A DNA stretch of 64,000 nt from Rotaria sordida (Eukaryota > Rotifera > Eurotatoria > Philodinida > Philodinidae). Shown here piece after piece: positions 14,251 through 26,116 of the stretch. A program made the position numbers and the translations under genes. Each line of letters begins with the position of its first letter. Positions within the stretch are counted from its first letter, which is position 1. Under the pieces are notes generated by a model. That model worked only from the letters and a program-made list of their open reading frames with translations, ran no database searches and was not told the origin of the DNA. The DNA is taken from NCBI GenBank assembly GCA_905250125.1, contig CAJNOL010000152.1:8200-72199 (forward strand). Reading direction: 5' to 3'.

Positions 14251-14859
14251 CTATTCATTTTTATTTATTATTTAAATGACATCGTAATTAGCAATAATTA
14301 TTATTTTTTGTATTATATTTTATAAGAATAAGAAATTTCGTACCAAATGTTGGAAGATAAACTGTCAGTGATATGTTTAATAAGGAAGTTGAATTTAATA
14401 TATAGATCCTTAATGTTCATTTTTCTCGGAAAAAAAACAAATCTCTTCAATGAAATTCTTTGAGATAAGAGTATAGAGTTGATTTTATTATGGATGAAAA
14501 AATGTCTTTAAGATGTTGTTAACACTCTGTGAGATATAAAGAAATTCAAGGTTTTTATTATAGATTTCAATATTCATTTAACAATGATGTTTAAAAAGAG
14601 ATGATTAGGAACATACGGCGTGTAATACAACGATGAAAGTTACATTTATTATACTTCAAATCAATGTTAATAAATTTATCTTCCTACTAAATTTTGATTT
14701 TAGCTTGGATAAATAAAAAAAACAACATAAAAAAAAAAGGAAATATATCACATTGACAGCATGGAATCTCGATCTTTTTGGACGATATACGTATGATATA
14801 GAAAGTGATAAAACTCGTCGAGACATGTTTCAAACTTCTTATGAATATAGACAAGCTAC

Positions 14860-15130
14860 TAACGCAATCCTTCCAGGATTAAAATGTGAAACACAATGTA
14901 GCTCCTTTTTTTTCAACCACAGGAAAACTGTTTTATTTCAGGACACATTTCGTCATCATACTTTTAATCCTCAAAAAAACACCATAAGGAAGTAGTTCAT
15001 ATTTAATAACGAGACATTATTGATATATAGTCTGTGATCGTATATCAACAGCGTCTATCACAGTTTGTTGAGGGTATACATTTTCACTCATATACTTCAA
15101 TACTCTTTTTAGATCATGTTTCACAGAGGT
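14860..15130. repeat. dispersed repeat, copy 1
   Basis: About 270 bases resemble 62385-62670 in the same orientation. Shared landmarks are ACGCAATC/ATGCAATC, GGACACATTTCGTCATC/GGACATATTTCTTCATC, ATATAGTCTGTGA/ATACAGTCTGCGA, ATATCAACAGCGTCT/ATATCAACAATGTCT and TTTTTAGATCATGTTT/TTTTTGAGATCGTGTTT. Divergence is about a quarter to a third of sites by eye. The family is not recognised. Confidence 0.55.
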
Positions 15131-15155
15131 ATCGCGTTAATATTAGTATTAAAAA

Positions 15156-15183
15156 TAATGCTAATGCACAAGCATTAGCATTA
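15156..15183. repeat. perfect 12-bp hairpin
   Basis: TAATGCTAATGC, then a four-base loop ACAA, then the exact reverse complement GCATTAGCATTA. It lies between the dispersed repeat and the minisatellite. It is not at a gene end, so a terminator role is unlikely. Confidence 0.75.
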
Positions 15184-15240
15184 GAGTTCATTAATGCTTA
15201 GATATTAGCATTACTTTCAATTCTGATACATCCATTCCAG

Positions 15241-15522
15241 GTAACTTTTCAAGGACTATCTTGACATGTTCCTGTAACTTTTCAAGGGCTATCTTGACAT
15301 GTTCCTGTAACTTTCCAAGGGTTGTTTTGACATGCAGTCTGTTGCGTTTCAAGGACTACCTTGACATGTCATCTGTAGCTTCTCGAGGACTATCGTGACA
15401 CATTACTTGTACCTTTTTAGAGACTCTCTGGACCTCATATTTGTAGCTTTCAAGGACTCTCCAGATGTCCTACTTGTAACTATGTAGAGTCTATCTGAAC
15501 ATTACATCTGTAGGTTTTTAAG
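15241..15522. repeat. 33-34 bp degenerate minisatellite, about 8 units
   Basis: Units begin GTAACTTTTCAAGG and contain a CTATCTTGACATGT core. Eight full units start at 15241 with periods of 33-34 bases, and a partial ninth ends near 15522. The first two units differ by one base. Later units are progressively more degenerate, which suggests recent duplication at the left end. Confidence 0.85.
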
Positions 15523-15775
15523 ATTTCGAAGTGTACAAAATGCAAAAAGTAAGGCAGTTTTCTTTGTTTCTCTGTAGGTAATTAGATAGAGCTCGACGAG
15601 CTGAGTGAGAGTGAAATTTTACCAGCAATACGAAGTGTGGGCGTGTGTAAGAGAAGGCCCATAAATACATCCAAACTTCACACCCTATCATTGTTCTTTA
15701 ATAGAAATGTTCTTTCTCGTCAATTCTAATGATTAGTATAATTTATGCATGACTAAGATTATGCTTAGACATCAT

Positions 15776-18700
15776 TCATGGTATTTGAATACTAATATTA
15801 TCTCTATATCTAATATTATACTTAATTGAACATTTCTGAAATAAAATATTAAAAAAAAAAATTCGTACTTTAACAGCAGTTGGAAAATCAGTAACATAGA
15901 TAGAATATGTTAAATGTCCATGTTCTTCTATATCCCATTGTTTTAATGCTTTTGGAAAATCATATCCACCTTCTTTAGCCATACGAGCAAGAATTTTAAA
16001 TGGATCACGTTGAAACATTGCATGTAATGATTTTGTATCAAGATATCGTAAATCAATATCATCCATAATAGTAAAACCAGATACTTCAAACAAAATTTTC
16101 ATACAATCAATCAATCTTTTTTTTGTTGCAATCAATTTCTATTACCTGTTGAATGTGATCGTCCTAATTTTCCTCGTATTCCACCATGTATAACTTCAAG
16201 TGGTCTTATATATTGATTAATTTGTGTATATAAATCAAGAAAATCATCATTAATAAGAACATTCTTTAAACAAAAAACGAGAAAAAAAAAGAATTGTTTT
16301 CATTATTTTTTATTTATATTTGAAAAAAAATTTACTTCAATATTAAGATATTCAACTTGACTTTTAATATGATCAATTGCTTTTAAAAGAACAAGAGAAC
16401 CAAATGTACCAATATTATTATTACCAAACTGTGATTATATAATAGTTTAATAATATTATATATATGTATGTGAATGAATTGCAATTTTATTATACGGTTA
16501 TATTCTTATACATAAAAGTTGAATATCTCGGATTCCTCTCAAACAATCTTCACGACTTTTCCACACTAGGTTCTTCTAATAAATCCTTACTAACATACAA
16601 AAACAAAAATCAAAATTTGTTCCCTGGTCATTCGAACTACAGAAATTAGAAAAGAAAAATTAGTGTCAATATGTCACCTGAAATTCCAACATATATACTA
16701 CTTCACAACTGAGATCAAAATATAGATAGTTCTTCAGGTTACGCACCTTGCCTCCTCATCTATACACAGTGCTGTACCTGGTAATGTGTGTACAAAATAT
16801 GCATAAATTAACGAAGAATCCTCTATGAAAGTCATTTGGTGCTAATAACGTCACATCATGAATATATAGCATAAAACACACTATTAGACTTATGTCGTAA
16901 AGATTTATCAAGCTTTGACTTTCAACTATTTATAATCTCAAGTATTTTTAATGCGTTTAGCAAAATTGTTGTATGTGAGAAGTTTTTCGAAATATGAGTG
17001 AAAAAAGTTGTGTTCAGACTTGTTTTTAGTGATTCTTATATATCACAGCCATACTTAGAGTGGTGGCAATCGAGAAAATTTATTCTTTTTCTTCTCTCAT
17101 ATAGTACAATCAAACGCATTAATTATCAGCTCGAAATTTTTTTTTCTCAAAATAGTACAATAAAATTTACAATTCATTTGTATATATATATATTCGTACC
17201 CAAAGTTTTTTTAATCTACGATTCATTTCAAGTTTTGAAGCAAATATATCTGCTCCATCTTTTTCAATACGATTATTAGACAAATCAAGTTCAATTAAAG
17301 TATCATTATTTGATAACATATTCGCAATAAGTATTGCACCTTGATTACCCAATCCATTCATCATTAGATCAAGTCTTTCAAGTGATTGATTATTCTTTTA
17401 TTGATATTACATGTATGTATTAGACAGAATATACATTTATATATAAATCAAATTCTATTACTTTTAAACTATTACATATAGGACGTATATCATAATCACG
17501 AATCATATTCCAGCTTAAATCAAGAATTCTTAATTCAGGTGCATCTTCTAATAGATTAAAAAAAAGTATTTTTTTGACGATTGTTAAGATTTTCATCCTC
17601 AAAAAAAAGAAGTTAATTTTCGTCAGAAAAATCGGAATTAAGGTAAGTGCATGGGAAGGTAGTCCAAACTTTGGTCTTTTATAAATGGCATGATTTTTTT
17701 ATTCAGCATCGTTTTCTTGTCAGAATTTTTGATAATTTCTGTTAGAAAATTCCAGTATCTTTATAGAACACAGAATCCGATAATATTTAGTCTATGACAA
17801 CTTTTGTTCTACTGATCAAGATCTACCTGCCTTGTAAACTTCAAATTTTTTCTGGAAAGAGGAGGGATAGCTTTAAATAAAATGTTTATTAACTTAATAC
17901 TAATCCGATATTTTTACATGTTATTGTACCAAGTTGATTTCCATTTAGATATAATTCTTGGAGCATTTCACCACCCTTAAATTATTCAATTAAATATTTC
18001 TAAAAATATTTTCTAAATTACTTGAATAATTTTTTTAAGGATTGGTCCATCCGAATCAATAAGTTCACATGCTAATTAAAAAGAGAAAATTAAGATTGAT
18101 TTTTTTTTTATAAATTTTTTTTTACATGATAAATTTAATTTTTTAATAATTGACATTCTTGTTTCATCATTTATAAATAATAAAGATAAAATTTCAATTC
18201 CTTCTGTTTTAATTGGATTTTTTGAAATATCCTTAAAAGAAAAAAAAAGTAATTCTTTTTTAACGAAAAAAACAAAAATAGATTTCTTTTTTTGCTAACA
18301 AGTTCTTCAATTTTATAATTATCTTTTAATGTTTCTTGAAGATAAGCACAACCTTGTGCTGTAATATTATTACCATTTAAACGAATACATTTCATTTTTG
18401 TATGAATCTATGGTAATACGAGGAAAATGAGAATTAATATTTAAGAAAAAAAAATCTTTATGTACACGTAATGCAAGACAAATAGCTTTTAGATCAAGAT
18501 CATTTATTGACATTTCAGATAGATCAACTATATTCATATTTAATCCTTCAATAACAGTATTAAATGGATGAATTTGATATTGTTTACATGCTTGAAGATA
18601 TACTTGAATAGGATCTTGTTTATTAATAAATGTATCTGAGAAAAAAAAAGAAGAATTATCTCATTCATTTTACTTTTTTATAAGTATTCTTTAAATACCT

Positions 18701-19105
18701 ATATCATTTAAATCTGAATCATAATCTGAATCATTAAATTGAATTTCATTAAGAATACATTTATATTTTACATTTTGTTTTTCAAAATTAGGATCAAAAT
18801 TTATTTTATAGTCTTCATGTGTTAGATCAGATAGAGAATGAGGTCGAAATTTATAATTAAATGTATTCGATAGATTACAACTGAGTAATTGTGTATGAAT
18901 ATCATCATCCGGTAATAAAGCATGAGCTGGAACAGACGTATAAAGAAGAGGATGAACAAGATCATTTGTATATTCTCTATATTATATATATATGCACATT
19001 TGATTGAAAATTATGCAAAAATTGAATGTTAATCAACCTGTGTCGTGTTTTATCACGTTCTTTTCGTGCTTTAAGAGCTTGTCGATGTCCTTCATTACAT
19101 AACAT
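15776..19105 (-). CDS. LRRC74-like leucine-rich repeat protein
   Basis: Thirteen exons (19105-19038, 18976-18699, 18635-18466, 18407-18300, 18231-18126, 18071-18022, 17975-17930, 17547-17462, 17394-17200, 16428-16336, 16263-16146, 16083-15869, 15835-15776) close in frame to 530 residues. The N-terminal 120 residues are polar. The segment QVYLQACKQYQIHPF then opens a ribonuclease-inhibitor-type LRR array, with repeats such as CIRLNGNNITAQGC, LYLNGNQLG, LRILDLSWNMI and LIELDLSNNRIEKDGADIF. A non-LRR C-terminal region follows. YLxACKxYxIxP just before the LRRs is characteristic of LRRC74A/B, whose biochemical role is unknown. Intron 9 (16429-17199) is long and has no recognised content. It is tail-to-tail with the SPATS2-like gene. 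Confidence 0.75.
16429..17199. other. long intron of the LRRC74-like gene
   Basis: This 771-base intron is bounded by phase-0 junctions. It holds a reverse-oriented GTGCGTAACC...GGAGGCAAGG-like string (16738-16762), faintly like the GGCGTAAC repeats elsewhere. Nothing else was identified. Confidence 0.5.
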
Positions 19106-20425
19106 TTTTTTTTCTTAAAAAAATAGAGAAGAGAAAAGAAGCGCAGAAAAAAATTCTTTTTTTTTTGTGTTTCTTAGAAATTTAAATTTAGTGAGAATAA
19201 AATGAATCTTTTTTTTTTGATTTTATAAGATTTTTATAAGTTGAAGTTTTTTTTTAAGTTGATTATAATAATTTTACTTGAAAGAAATCAAATCGTCGAT
19301 GTGTATGACTTCACTTAAAACTACGATTCAAAATTGCTATTCAATATGTTCGTGTTCTATGCTAAATGTGTATGATCACGAGATTTAATTATTATAATTA
19401 CTATTTATAGTTTTTTCTCCAATCTCGATTATAGTAACCGATGACATTTAAGAAATTGACGTAGACTTTTTTTGTAAGAATGATCATTCTATAAGATTTT
19501 TTAATTTATTTCTAGATCGATATAATTCTATAAAATCTACTCGATTTCCAGACATCAAAGCTTGTCGTCAACGATTAATGTCATTCATGATAAAAAAATA
19601 TCTGTCAATCTAGATCGTGCACGATCATAATCCATTAATCAATTCAACGAACCATTCTTTAGCTATATTATATCGGTATCGTTTTTCATTATTTTGTGAA
19701 GCTGCATAAAATATCGCCGTATCAACTGTTATTCTCATCTACTGCATAGTATTCATAGGTCACTTTTATCCGTTTAGTTTTAAATTTCTATCGAATATTT
19801 AAATATTATATTTAATTATATATTCACCAAGGATTTATTTTCATTATTCGTCAGTGAAATATGAATATTGAAGTCTATAGCAATAAATTTGTATCCATCT
19901 ATCAATTCTCTTTTAATATCATAACAGAAACTGTGAGAGACATGTTGAAGTAATTTCTCGATGAATTAGCTAATGTGAACGACATTAATATAGATAATGG
20001 GTTTTTTTTTTCTCTAACTTTTTACTATTTTGATTTTGAAGTACATATTAATTACTATAAAAAGCATTCGATTCTTCATATATTATTATAAATAACTTTC
20101 TCATAATGTTAATAAGACATTTTGTTTTTGAAAATTCTTCTAGTTTACTTTAATTCTTGTTTGACTGAACATATTCTCTATCCAGATGGCGCCATATTCC
20201 AATTGAACTTATTTACAATCCATTGAAATCCATGATTTGCCCTTGACACATTTGCCAATCAATAAGTAGTAAATGTATGTAATGCAATATTCGTTCGTGC
20301 TCTCATCATGCAATATAACCGCAGAAAGAACCTGACGACGCATGAAAGCAGCAAAAGAAATGTATAAATGAATGAACGAACGCGACGACGCGACCTCGCA
20401 GAAGGTTAATACATGCATCCACATG

Positions 20426-20435
20426 TATATATAAG
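20426..20435 (+). promoter_or_regulatory. TATA-like box upstream of the kinase gene
   Basis: TATATATAAG lies about 170 bases upstream of the kinase ATG in a CG-rich island. Transcription would start near 20460, leaving an approximately 140-base 5' leader, possibly with an intron ending at the TTTCAG at 20599-20604. Inferred from sequence only. Confidence 0.35.
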
Positions 20436-20491
20436 CGATACTTTTTCTGTATGCATTGACAGGAAGCGAAGATATTCCGTTCACAATGTTC

Positions 20492-20509
20492 TGTCCCGAC
20501 GTCGCGACA
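20492..20509. promoter_or_regulatory. GC-rich palindrome in divergent promoter
   Basis: TGTCCCGACGTCGCGACA is an 18-base palindrome with one mismatched pair, centred on CGACGTCG. It contains the ACGT core seen in bZIP/CRE-type sites. It is conspicuous in such AT-rich DNA. A dimeric regulator site is possible but unproven. Confidence 0.3.
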
Positions 20510-20606
20510 CTTGATAAATCTTCAAATTCTTTTTATAATTTAATTCAAAAATTCTTTTTTTTTTTGTTTTAGATAATTCTTTTCTTCTCTGTTTTTAATT
20601 TCAGCC

Positions 20607-22211
20607 ATGTTACATGATGTGTGCTGTAGTCAAACACCTACTCGTACTCGTAACCCACTTTTTCGACATCGATTACATGTAAGTATGCAGTTAAATAATA
20701 ATAATCAATTCAATAAGAATCTCGTTTTTTTCTACTCTAGTTTATTTGATTAATTGAACATTTTTTTAAAACTTTTTTTTTTCGAAAGATTAATAAGAGA
20801 AGTACTTATTATTTCCTCTTGCAGTGTTTATTTGTGCATGATTTAATTCTTTTTTTTTATTATGTATAATATCATCTTCATTTTTTTATTTTAGAATTCT
20901 CCGAGTCCAGCATCAGTTCTATCATTGACACCATCGCCAACAACAGGCATGATTCAATCGGCAGCACCCGGTGAATTTTCCCATCGTTGTGCTACAGTAC
21001 CATTTGATTCAATCTATAATATAACTGAAGATCTTTGCCGGTAATTAATAAATTTTTCTTTGTTTATAAATAGAATTAATTTTCTTTTTGTTCTAGTGGT
21101 CGTTTTTCATCTGTTAAAAAATGTGTAAAAAAAGAAACACCTGATCAAATATTTGCAGCTAAAATAATTAAAAAACGTAATATACAACATGCACTTAATG
21201 AATTACGTATATTTCAATTATCACATAAACATTCAAATTTTGTATCACTTCATCAAGTATTTGATTTACCAACCGAAGCAATTTTTATTCTTGAATAGTA
21301 AATAAAATAATTTTAAATTATGATTTTCATTTCTTGTTTGTTTTTTTCTTTTGCTATTCTAGTGCAAAACAAGGTGATCTACAATTAGCACTTGAATTAG
21401 AAGGTTGTTTAGAAGAAATTCAAGCTATACATGTTACTAAACAAGTTTTAGATGCTGTAGCTTTTCTTCATGATAATAAAATTGTTCATCTTGATATTAA
21501 AGTAAATTAAATAAATATGAACAAAAATTATGAATTTAAAATTTTTATTCTTTATTTAGCCTCAAAATATTCTTCTTATGGAAAAATGGCCAAGTACACA
21601 AATAAAATTATGTGATTTTGGTCTTTCTCGTGTATTAACTAATCAACGTTTATTAGAAATGTCGGGTACTACAGATTTTCTTGGTAAAAACAAACAAAAC
21701 ACAAAAAAATTTTATTGATTGTTTTTTTCATTTTCTATTTTTGTATCATTTTTAAGCACCTGAGGTTGTCAATTATGAACCATTAACATGTGCTACTGAT
21801 ATGTGGAATATTGGTGTATTAATTTATGTACTTGTAACTGGTCATACACCATTTGGTGGTGCTACAAAATTAGATACACAAAATAATATAACACATTGTA
21901 TACTTGATTTTCCATCGGATTTATTTGAAAAAATCTCAAAAAAATGTATCGATCTGATTCGAAAATTAATTGTTCGAATACCAAAGTAAATTATAGAAAG
22001 GATTGATTTGTTTTTTCTTTTTGTATGTTTAATTATCTTTAGACGTCGAGCAACAGTTCATGAATCTCTTAAACATCCATGGATATGTTTTAATGAAGAT
22101 ACAACATTATCAAATGAACAAATAATTGATTCACTCGATGAAGAAGAAGAAGTTGCAGAAGAAGAAATCGATGAATTAACAAATGAAACTGATGCTCAAA
22201 ATTTCAATTGA
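20607..22211 (+). CDS. STK17 (DRAK)-like serine/threonine kinase
   Basis: Seven exons (20607-20678, 20895-21040, 21097-21297, 21363-21501, 21560-21683, 21757-21985, 22043-22211) give 359 residues. After an approximately 65-residue Ser/Pro/Thr-rich leader comes one kinase domain: FAAKIIKKR (catalytic Lys), NELRIF (helix C Glu), HLDIKPQNILL (catalytic Asp; the HLD form is typical of DAPK/DRAK kinases), DFGLSRVL, then APE, DMWNIGVLIYVLVTG and RATVHESLKHPW. The match to DRAK is close through the C-lobe. The glycine-rich loop reads LCRGRFSSV, so its first Gly is Cys. The tail is acidic (DEEEEVAEEEIDE). DAPK-family kinases act in apoptosis and actomyosin regulation. The activation segment reads GTTDFLAPE, compared with GTPEYVAPE in vertebrate DRAK. 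Confidence 0.85.
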
Positions 22212-23379
22212 AATAGGCCGTTTTTTTTCTTTTTTCTTCGAGCAATTTCTTTTTCTGACAGTATTGAATGAACCATCTCTTTCTCTTTTTTTTTCTGGTG
22301 TGATAAGTTGCAGTGCTATGTGTGTGTGTGTGTGTATTAGGTAAACTAAGATCAAAACTCTGCATTTCTTTTTCTTTTTTTTTGTTTGTTCTTGCTCTTT
22401 ACGCAATTTTTTTTCGCTGTCTTCGATTGAAAATTCTATCTCAGATATCTTTCTTTTTTTTTTTTTTTTGTAAAAATTTATGACAAACAGGTAAAAACTT
22501 AGTAGTTTTTTGTTGCGATCATATTGTACTTTATTCATCTCAGGGATTGTATTGATTTGAGAAATAAGCAGGTACAGGTATTGTTTCTGGTTTTTTTTTG
22601 TTCTGTTATTGTTCTTTTCTTTTCTCTTTTTTTTTCTTATTATTATTGTCGTTGACTTTGTCAATACGTCAGTGATCTTTAACACCATAGGTGTCTACAT
22701 ATAAGTTCAGTAACACAAAAGCAAAAAAAAAATGAAAAAGACAAAGTCGATTTTCATTGAATGATATAATGTTTGAACGAAAGAAAAAAACAAAACCAAC
22801 AAAATTCTTATGTGCAAAAGTACTTAGTGAAAAAATAAATCCATTGGATTTAAAATAAAGTTATCTATATCAAAGTTATTGAATAAAATCCTTTTTCTTA
22901 TCTCAATAAGATTAACATTAATTCAATAGTATGTTATATATCGATTAAATTAAGAAATGTAAATATTTAGTATTCAATTGACTAATAGCTCTTGAATGAT
23001 ATGCAATAAGAATGTGCAAATCTTCTTCAGCAAATATTGACTTGTACATGCAATCATTGAATTGACATAGATCATGTACATTAGCATGTAAAGATTACAT
23101 TTATGAGTATCTCTATCAATACAACATTGTCTCTTGTTACATAATGAAAAGTAGAAGATGATCTTTCAATTTTCTTATAATAATATCAATGTTTGTTTTT
23201 TTTTTTAGAATAAATTTATAATCATACTATTGAGGCTTATGCTCTTGGGTTTAAAATAATAAAATGGTAATACATAAAATCCTAGATATCATGCGTTTTT
23301 GCAAAGTTCTAAACAAATAAATTTGAAAATGGCCATCAAGAGAAAAAATGATCGTAAACAAACAACTAATATTCAATTA
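22212..23379. other. 3' UTR of the kinase gene and intergenic DNA
   Basis: T-rich low-complexity sequence with a short TG repeat (about 22319-22335). AATAAA signals at 22834-22839 and 22854-22859 are candidate polyadenylation signals for the kinase gene. No gene was seen. Confidence 0.55.
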
Positions 23380-24295
23380 TCAGATGTCCCAAAAGTCATG
23401 GTAACTTAAGAAATGCGTATAACTCTCTTATTAATAAAGTTTTATCTAAGAATATTTTTTTATTTGATAGACAAAATTAGTAAGTTTTTTTTTCATAAAG
23501 ACAACGTTCATAAACACGGTTCAAACGTACTATCTTTAACTTCAATACAAAAATGTCGATGTTTTCATAATTTCTGAAAAAAACTCACATAAATTTCTAT
23601 TGTTTTCGATTTTGATTTCTTTCGATATTCGAGTCTTGAAATCATCCAAATCTTGTACTGGCGTTCTGTAGATATTTGTGTTAAAATATCCCTATAGAAA
23701 GACGTCCAATGGCATTAAACCTGGTGGTCGAGAAGTCCATGATATTAGTCCACTGCTTTCAATCTACCTATCATTGAAGATTTTGTTTAGCCAGGAATGG
23801 AACGCTTGAAAAAAAGATATGGTTGACTCCATCTTTTCAATAAGTGCTATTTATTATCATTGATTCTTTCAAAGAAGCCACTTTTTTATTCGAACTAATC
23901 GAAACTAACAAAAATTTGATAAACGTTCACAAATATCCTCACATAAAGCATGTCTATCAACACCATTGAATTTCCTTCTATAGGGATATTTTAACACAAA
24001 TACCTACAGAACACTAGTACAAGATTTGGATGATTTAAAGACTCGAATATCGAAAGAAATCAAAATAGAAAACAATAGAAATTTATGTGAGTTTTTTTCA
24101 GAAATTATGAAAACATCTACATTTTTATATTGAAGTTAAAGATAGTACGTTTGAACCGTGTTTATGAACGTTGTCTTTATGAAAAAAAAACTTACTAATT
24201 TTGCCGATCAAATAAAAAAATATTCTTAAATAAAACTTTATTAATAAGAGAGTTATACGCATTTTTTAAGTGATCATGACTTTTGGGACATCTGG
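23380..24295. mobile_element. palindromic mariner-derived element
   Basis: A 916-base insertion flanked by TA on both sides (23378-23379 and 24296-24297). Its ends are inverted: CAGATGTCCCAAAAGTCATG at the left and its near-perfect reverse complement at the right. Arms are about 330 bases each (23380-23710 and 23962-24295) around a spacer of about 250. Each arm, read from centre outward, encodes the C-terminal part of a mariner-type transposase. On the minus strand this gives WTSRPPGLMPLD, then YRTPVQDLDDFKTRISKEI; on the plus strand GYFNTNTYRTLVQDLDDLKT. The left copy has at least two in-frame stops. Both transposase 5' halves are absent, so the element cannot encode its own transposase. Confidence 0.8.
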
Positions 24296-24297
24296 TA

Positions 24298-26116
24298 TAT
24301 ACCAATGTAATATATAGTAGTCTGTGTTCTGAACAAATGTCTACTCAAGAAAAATTCTAGTTTCCTAAAATCAAGTTATCTTGGTTAAGTGTTGATTAGT
24401 GCTCTACAATGGGGTTGGGTATCCGGCATCTGGAGCATGGGTAAGGGTGTGCAAACTCACTTGGTTGGTTCTGGTTATAGACATGGAAAAAGAATTTATT
24501 TTTAATGAAAATTCATCTACAGATGGTGATAAAGTAACTGAATATATATGAAGAGGAAAATGAATTATTACACTGTGTTTCATTCCAGCATCATCAGCAA
24601 ATGTATACTTAGCAAAATCGATTGGATTTTAGAAGCATATAGACATCAAGTAAATTCTGAATCACTTGATTTTTTTTGTGAAATTTGAAATGATCTCTTT
24701 TCTTTTTGTTTCTCTTTATGGAAGAAATTAAATAGTATACGTTTTCATATAAAATAAAATTTTGAAACTATATGTCGGATGTCGAGCACCGGGTATAACT
24801 ATCCGAGTCCGGTTGCGATAAGTCGTACCCATCTAGGACATTAATATCGAACTGATATGAATCAAAAGTAAATAGCAATAAACATTTTCATCGACAGTTT
24901 TACATTAATGAGTTTTATAAAACGCTTAATTTAAAATCTTCATCGTTTCTATTTCATTGAATTAAGGCTCCTTCCTCTGTCAACAATCTGTTATCTCGAA
25001 AAATTGAGTTCTTCAAGAGTTATCCCTATATCAAGGATCAAAAAGTAGGTCGTCGTGTGTCACAGATTTCAGGTTGGCATCAAGATGTAGCCAACACTTG
25101 TCGTTACAACTTAACAGAGTCCGATATTTTAAATGCTTCTTTGTTAATTTTGCGTGTGAGTTTCTCTCGAAAAGTTCGAAACAATAGGACTATTCCTATG
25201 AGAAAAGATCTATTTTTCTCAAAAACTAGGTCAAAAATAAAAATCCACCTCCATTAATTTGTTGAACACAATTGTCTGTTTAATTTCAAACTTTCCAGAG
25301 CTTTCTAACATGTAAAATGGCTGAGAAACCTGGGACACACGAACAAAAAAAGCTCGCGGCAAGCAAAGCTTGACTTTGGAAATCCAGATTTTTTTCTTCG
25401 CAGAGCGATTAACGACAGATCGCATGGAGGTAGTGCATGAAGCACACTTGCTAGACCGTGCGAGATATGTTCCTCAGGACAGAAGCCTATAGGCAAAGTC
25501 ATAAGGCTTCAAAAATTAAAATTTAACAAACATTTTCTGCTTGTGAATTTTTTCTGAAAGTCTCTCGAAAATATCGTAAAAACTGAGAATAATAATGATT
25601 CCAAAAGTAGAAACTGTGGACTAATTGACCCCGTAGAAAGCTCAAAAATTGAAATTTTTGACAGGAAAGCCTTTAACAGAATCATTTCGTAAATTTTGCT
25701 GTTCAAAATGAACTATGTCTAGATGTCGTACATATACAAATCAACCTACTCTGTATTTTTTTAATAGAAACATTTTTTTCACTTGTAGATCTCAAATAAA
25801 TAAATTTCTTTTTTTTTAATTTTTATAAAGTTTATTAAAAAATTCTCGATTTCTATGATCAATATTAATTATTATGATTCGTAGATAATATTTTCACTTA
25901 GAGAGACAGAGACAGATATAGATCGATCGGAATTATATCGATAGTGAAAAAAAAGTTTAACTTTACTTTGAAAAGAAAGAAACAAATATAATTTGTTGAC
26001 TTTCTCGTGTTTGATCTATATTGACTTTTGTCTATTATTTAGATTTAAATAAATATAAAGTATATAAAAAAAACCTCGTTCGGTCGATAATAAACTAAAG
26101 TACAAAACAAAAACAA
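24298..26116. other. intergenic region without recognised gene
   Basis: This lies between the mariner derivative and the first tandem paralogue. A less AT-rich stretch at about 25310-25510 stands out in composition but has no recognisable RNA gene or coding domain. Short frames through it overlap on both strands and look like chance. Confidence 0.5.
26061..26070 (+). promoter_or_regulatory. TATA-like box upstream of the first tandem paralogue
   Basis: TATATAAAAA lies 46-56 bases upstream of the ATG at 26117. Position and sequence would suit a core promoter with a short leader. AT-rich background makes chance matches common. Confidence 0.3.

Larger units (their letters stand above)
12939..15775. 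other. convergent intergenic region
   Basis: This lies between the stops of the SPATS2-like (plus) and LRRC74-like (minus) genes. It holds the SPATS2-like 3' UTR with TA microsatellites (about 13066-13085 and 13300-13319), a fold-back element, one copy of a dispersed repeat, a hairpin and a minisatellite, each listed separately. A short open frame at 14753-14995 overlaps the dispersed repeat, matches no family I recognise, and is not called as a gene. Confidence 0.6.
19106..20606. other. divergent promoter region
   Basis: This lies between the outward-facing starts of the LRRC74-like (minus) and kinase (plus) genes. It is mostly AT-rich, except 20280-20510, where CG dinucleotides cluster (for example CGACGACGCGACCTCGCAG). 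That part holds the TATA-like box and GC-rich palindrome listed below. No gene was seen. Confidence 0.55.

Noticed and set aside
14753-14995. 80-codon open frame
   Set aside because: It overlaps a dispersed repeat whose other copy is not open in the same frame. No family was recognised.
16084-16135. Extension of an LRRC74-like exon upstream to an ATG at 16135
   Set aside because: The acceptor TTTGAAG at 16084-16090 keeps phase with the preceding exon, whereas the longer frame does not.
22176-22688. Lys-rich 170-codon open frame on the minus strand
   Set aside because: It is the reverse of a T-rich 3' UTR with homopolymer tracts. There is no domain, and its start lies in the kinase gene's downstream region.
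24412-24832. Possible terminal inverted repeats around GGGTATCCGG and CCGGGTATAAC
   Set aside because: Pairing is too short and irregular, and no target duplication could be found.
25310-25510. Less AT-rich block that might be a structural RNA
   Set aside because: No tRNA arms, known RNA motif or convincing long stem could be identified.
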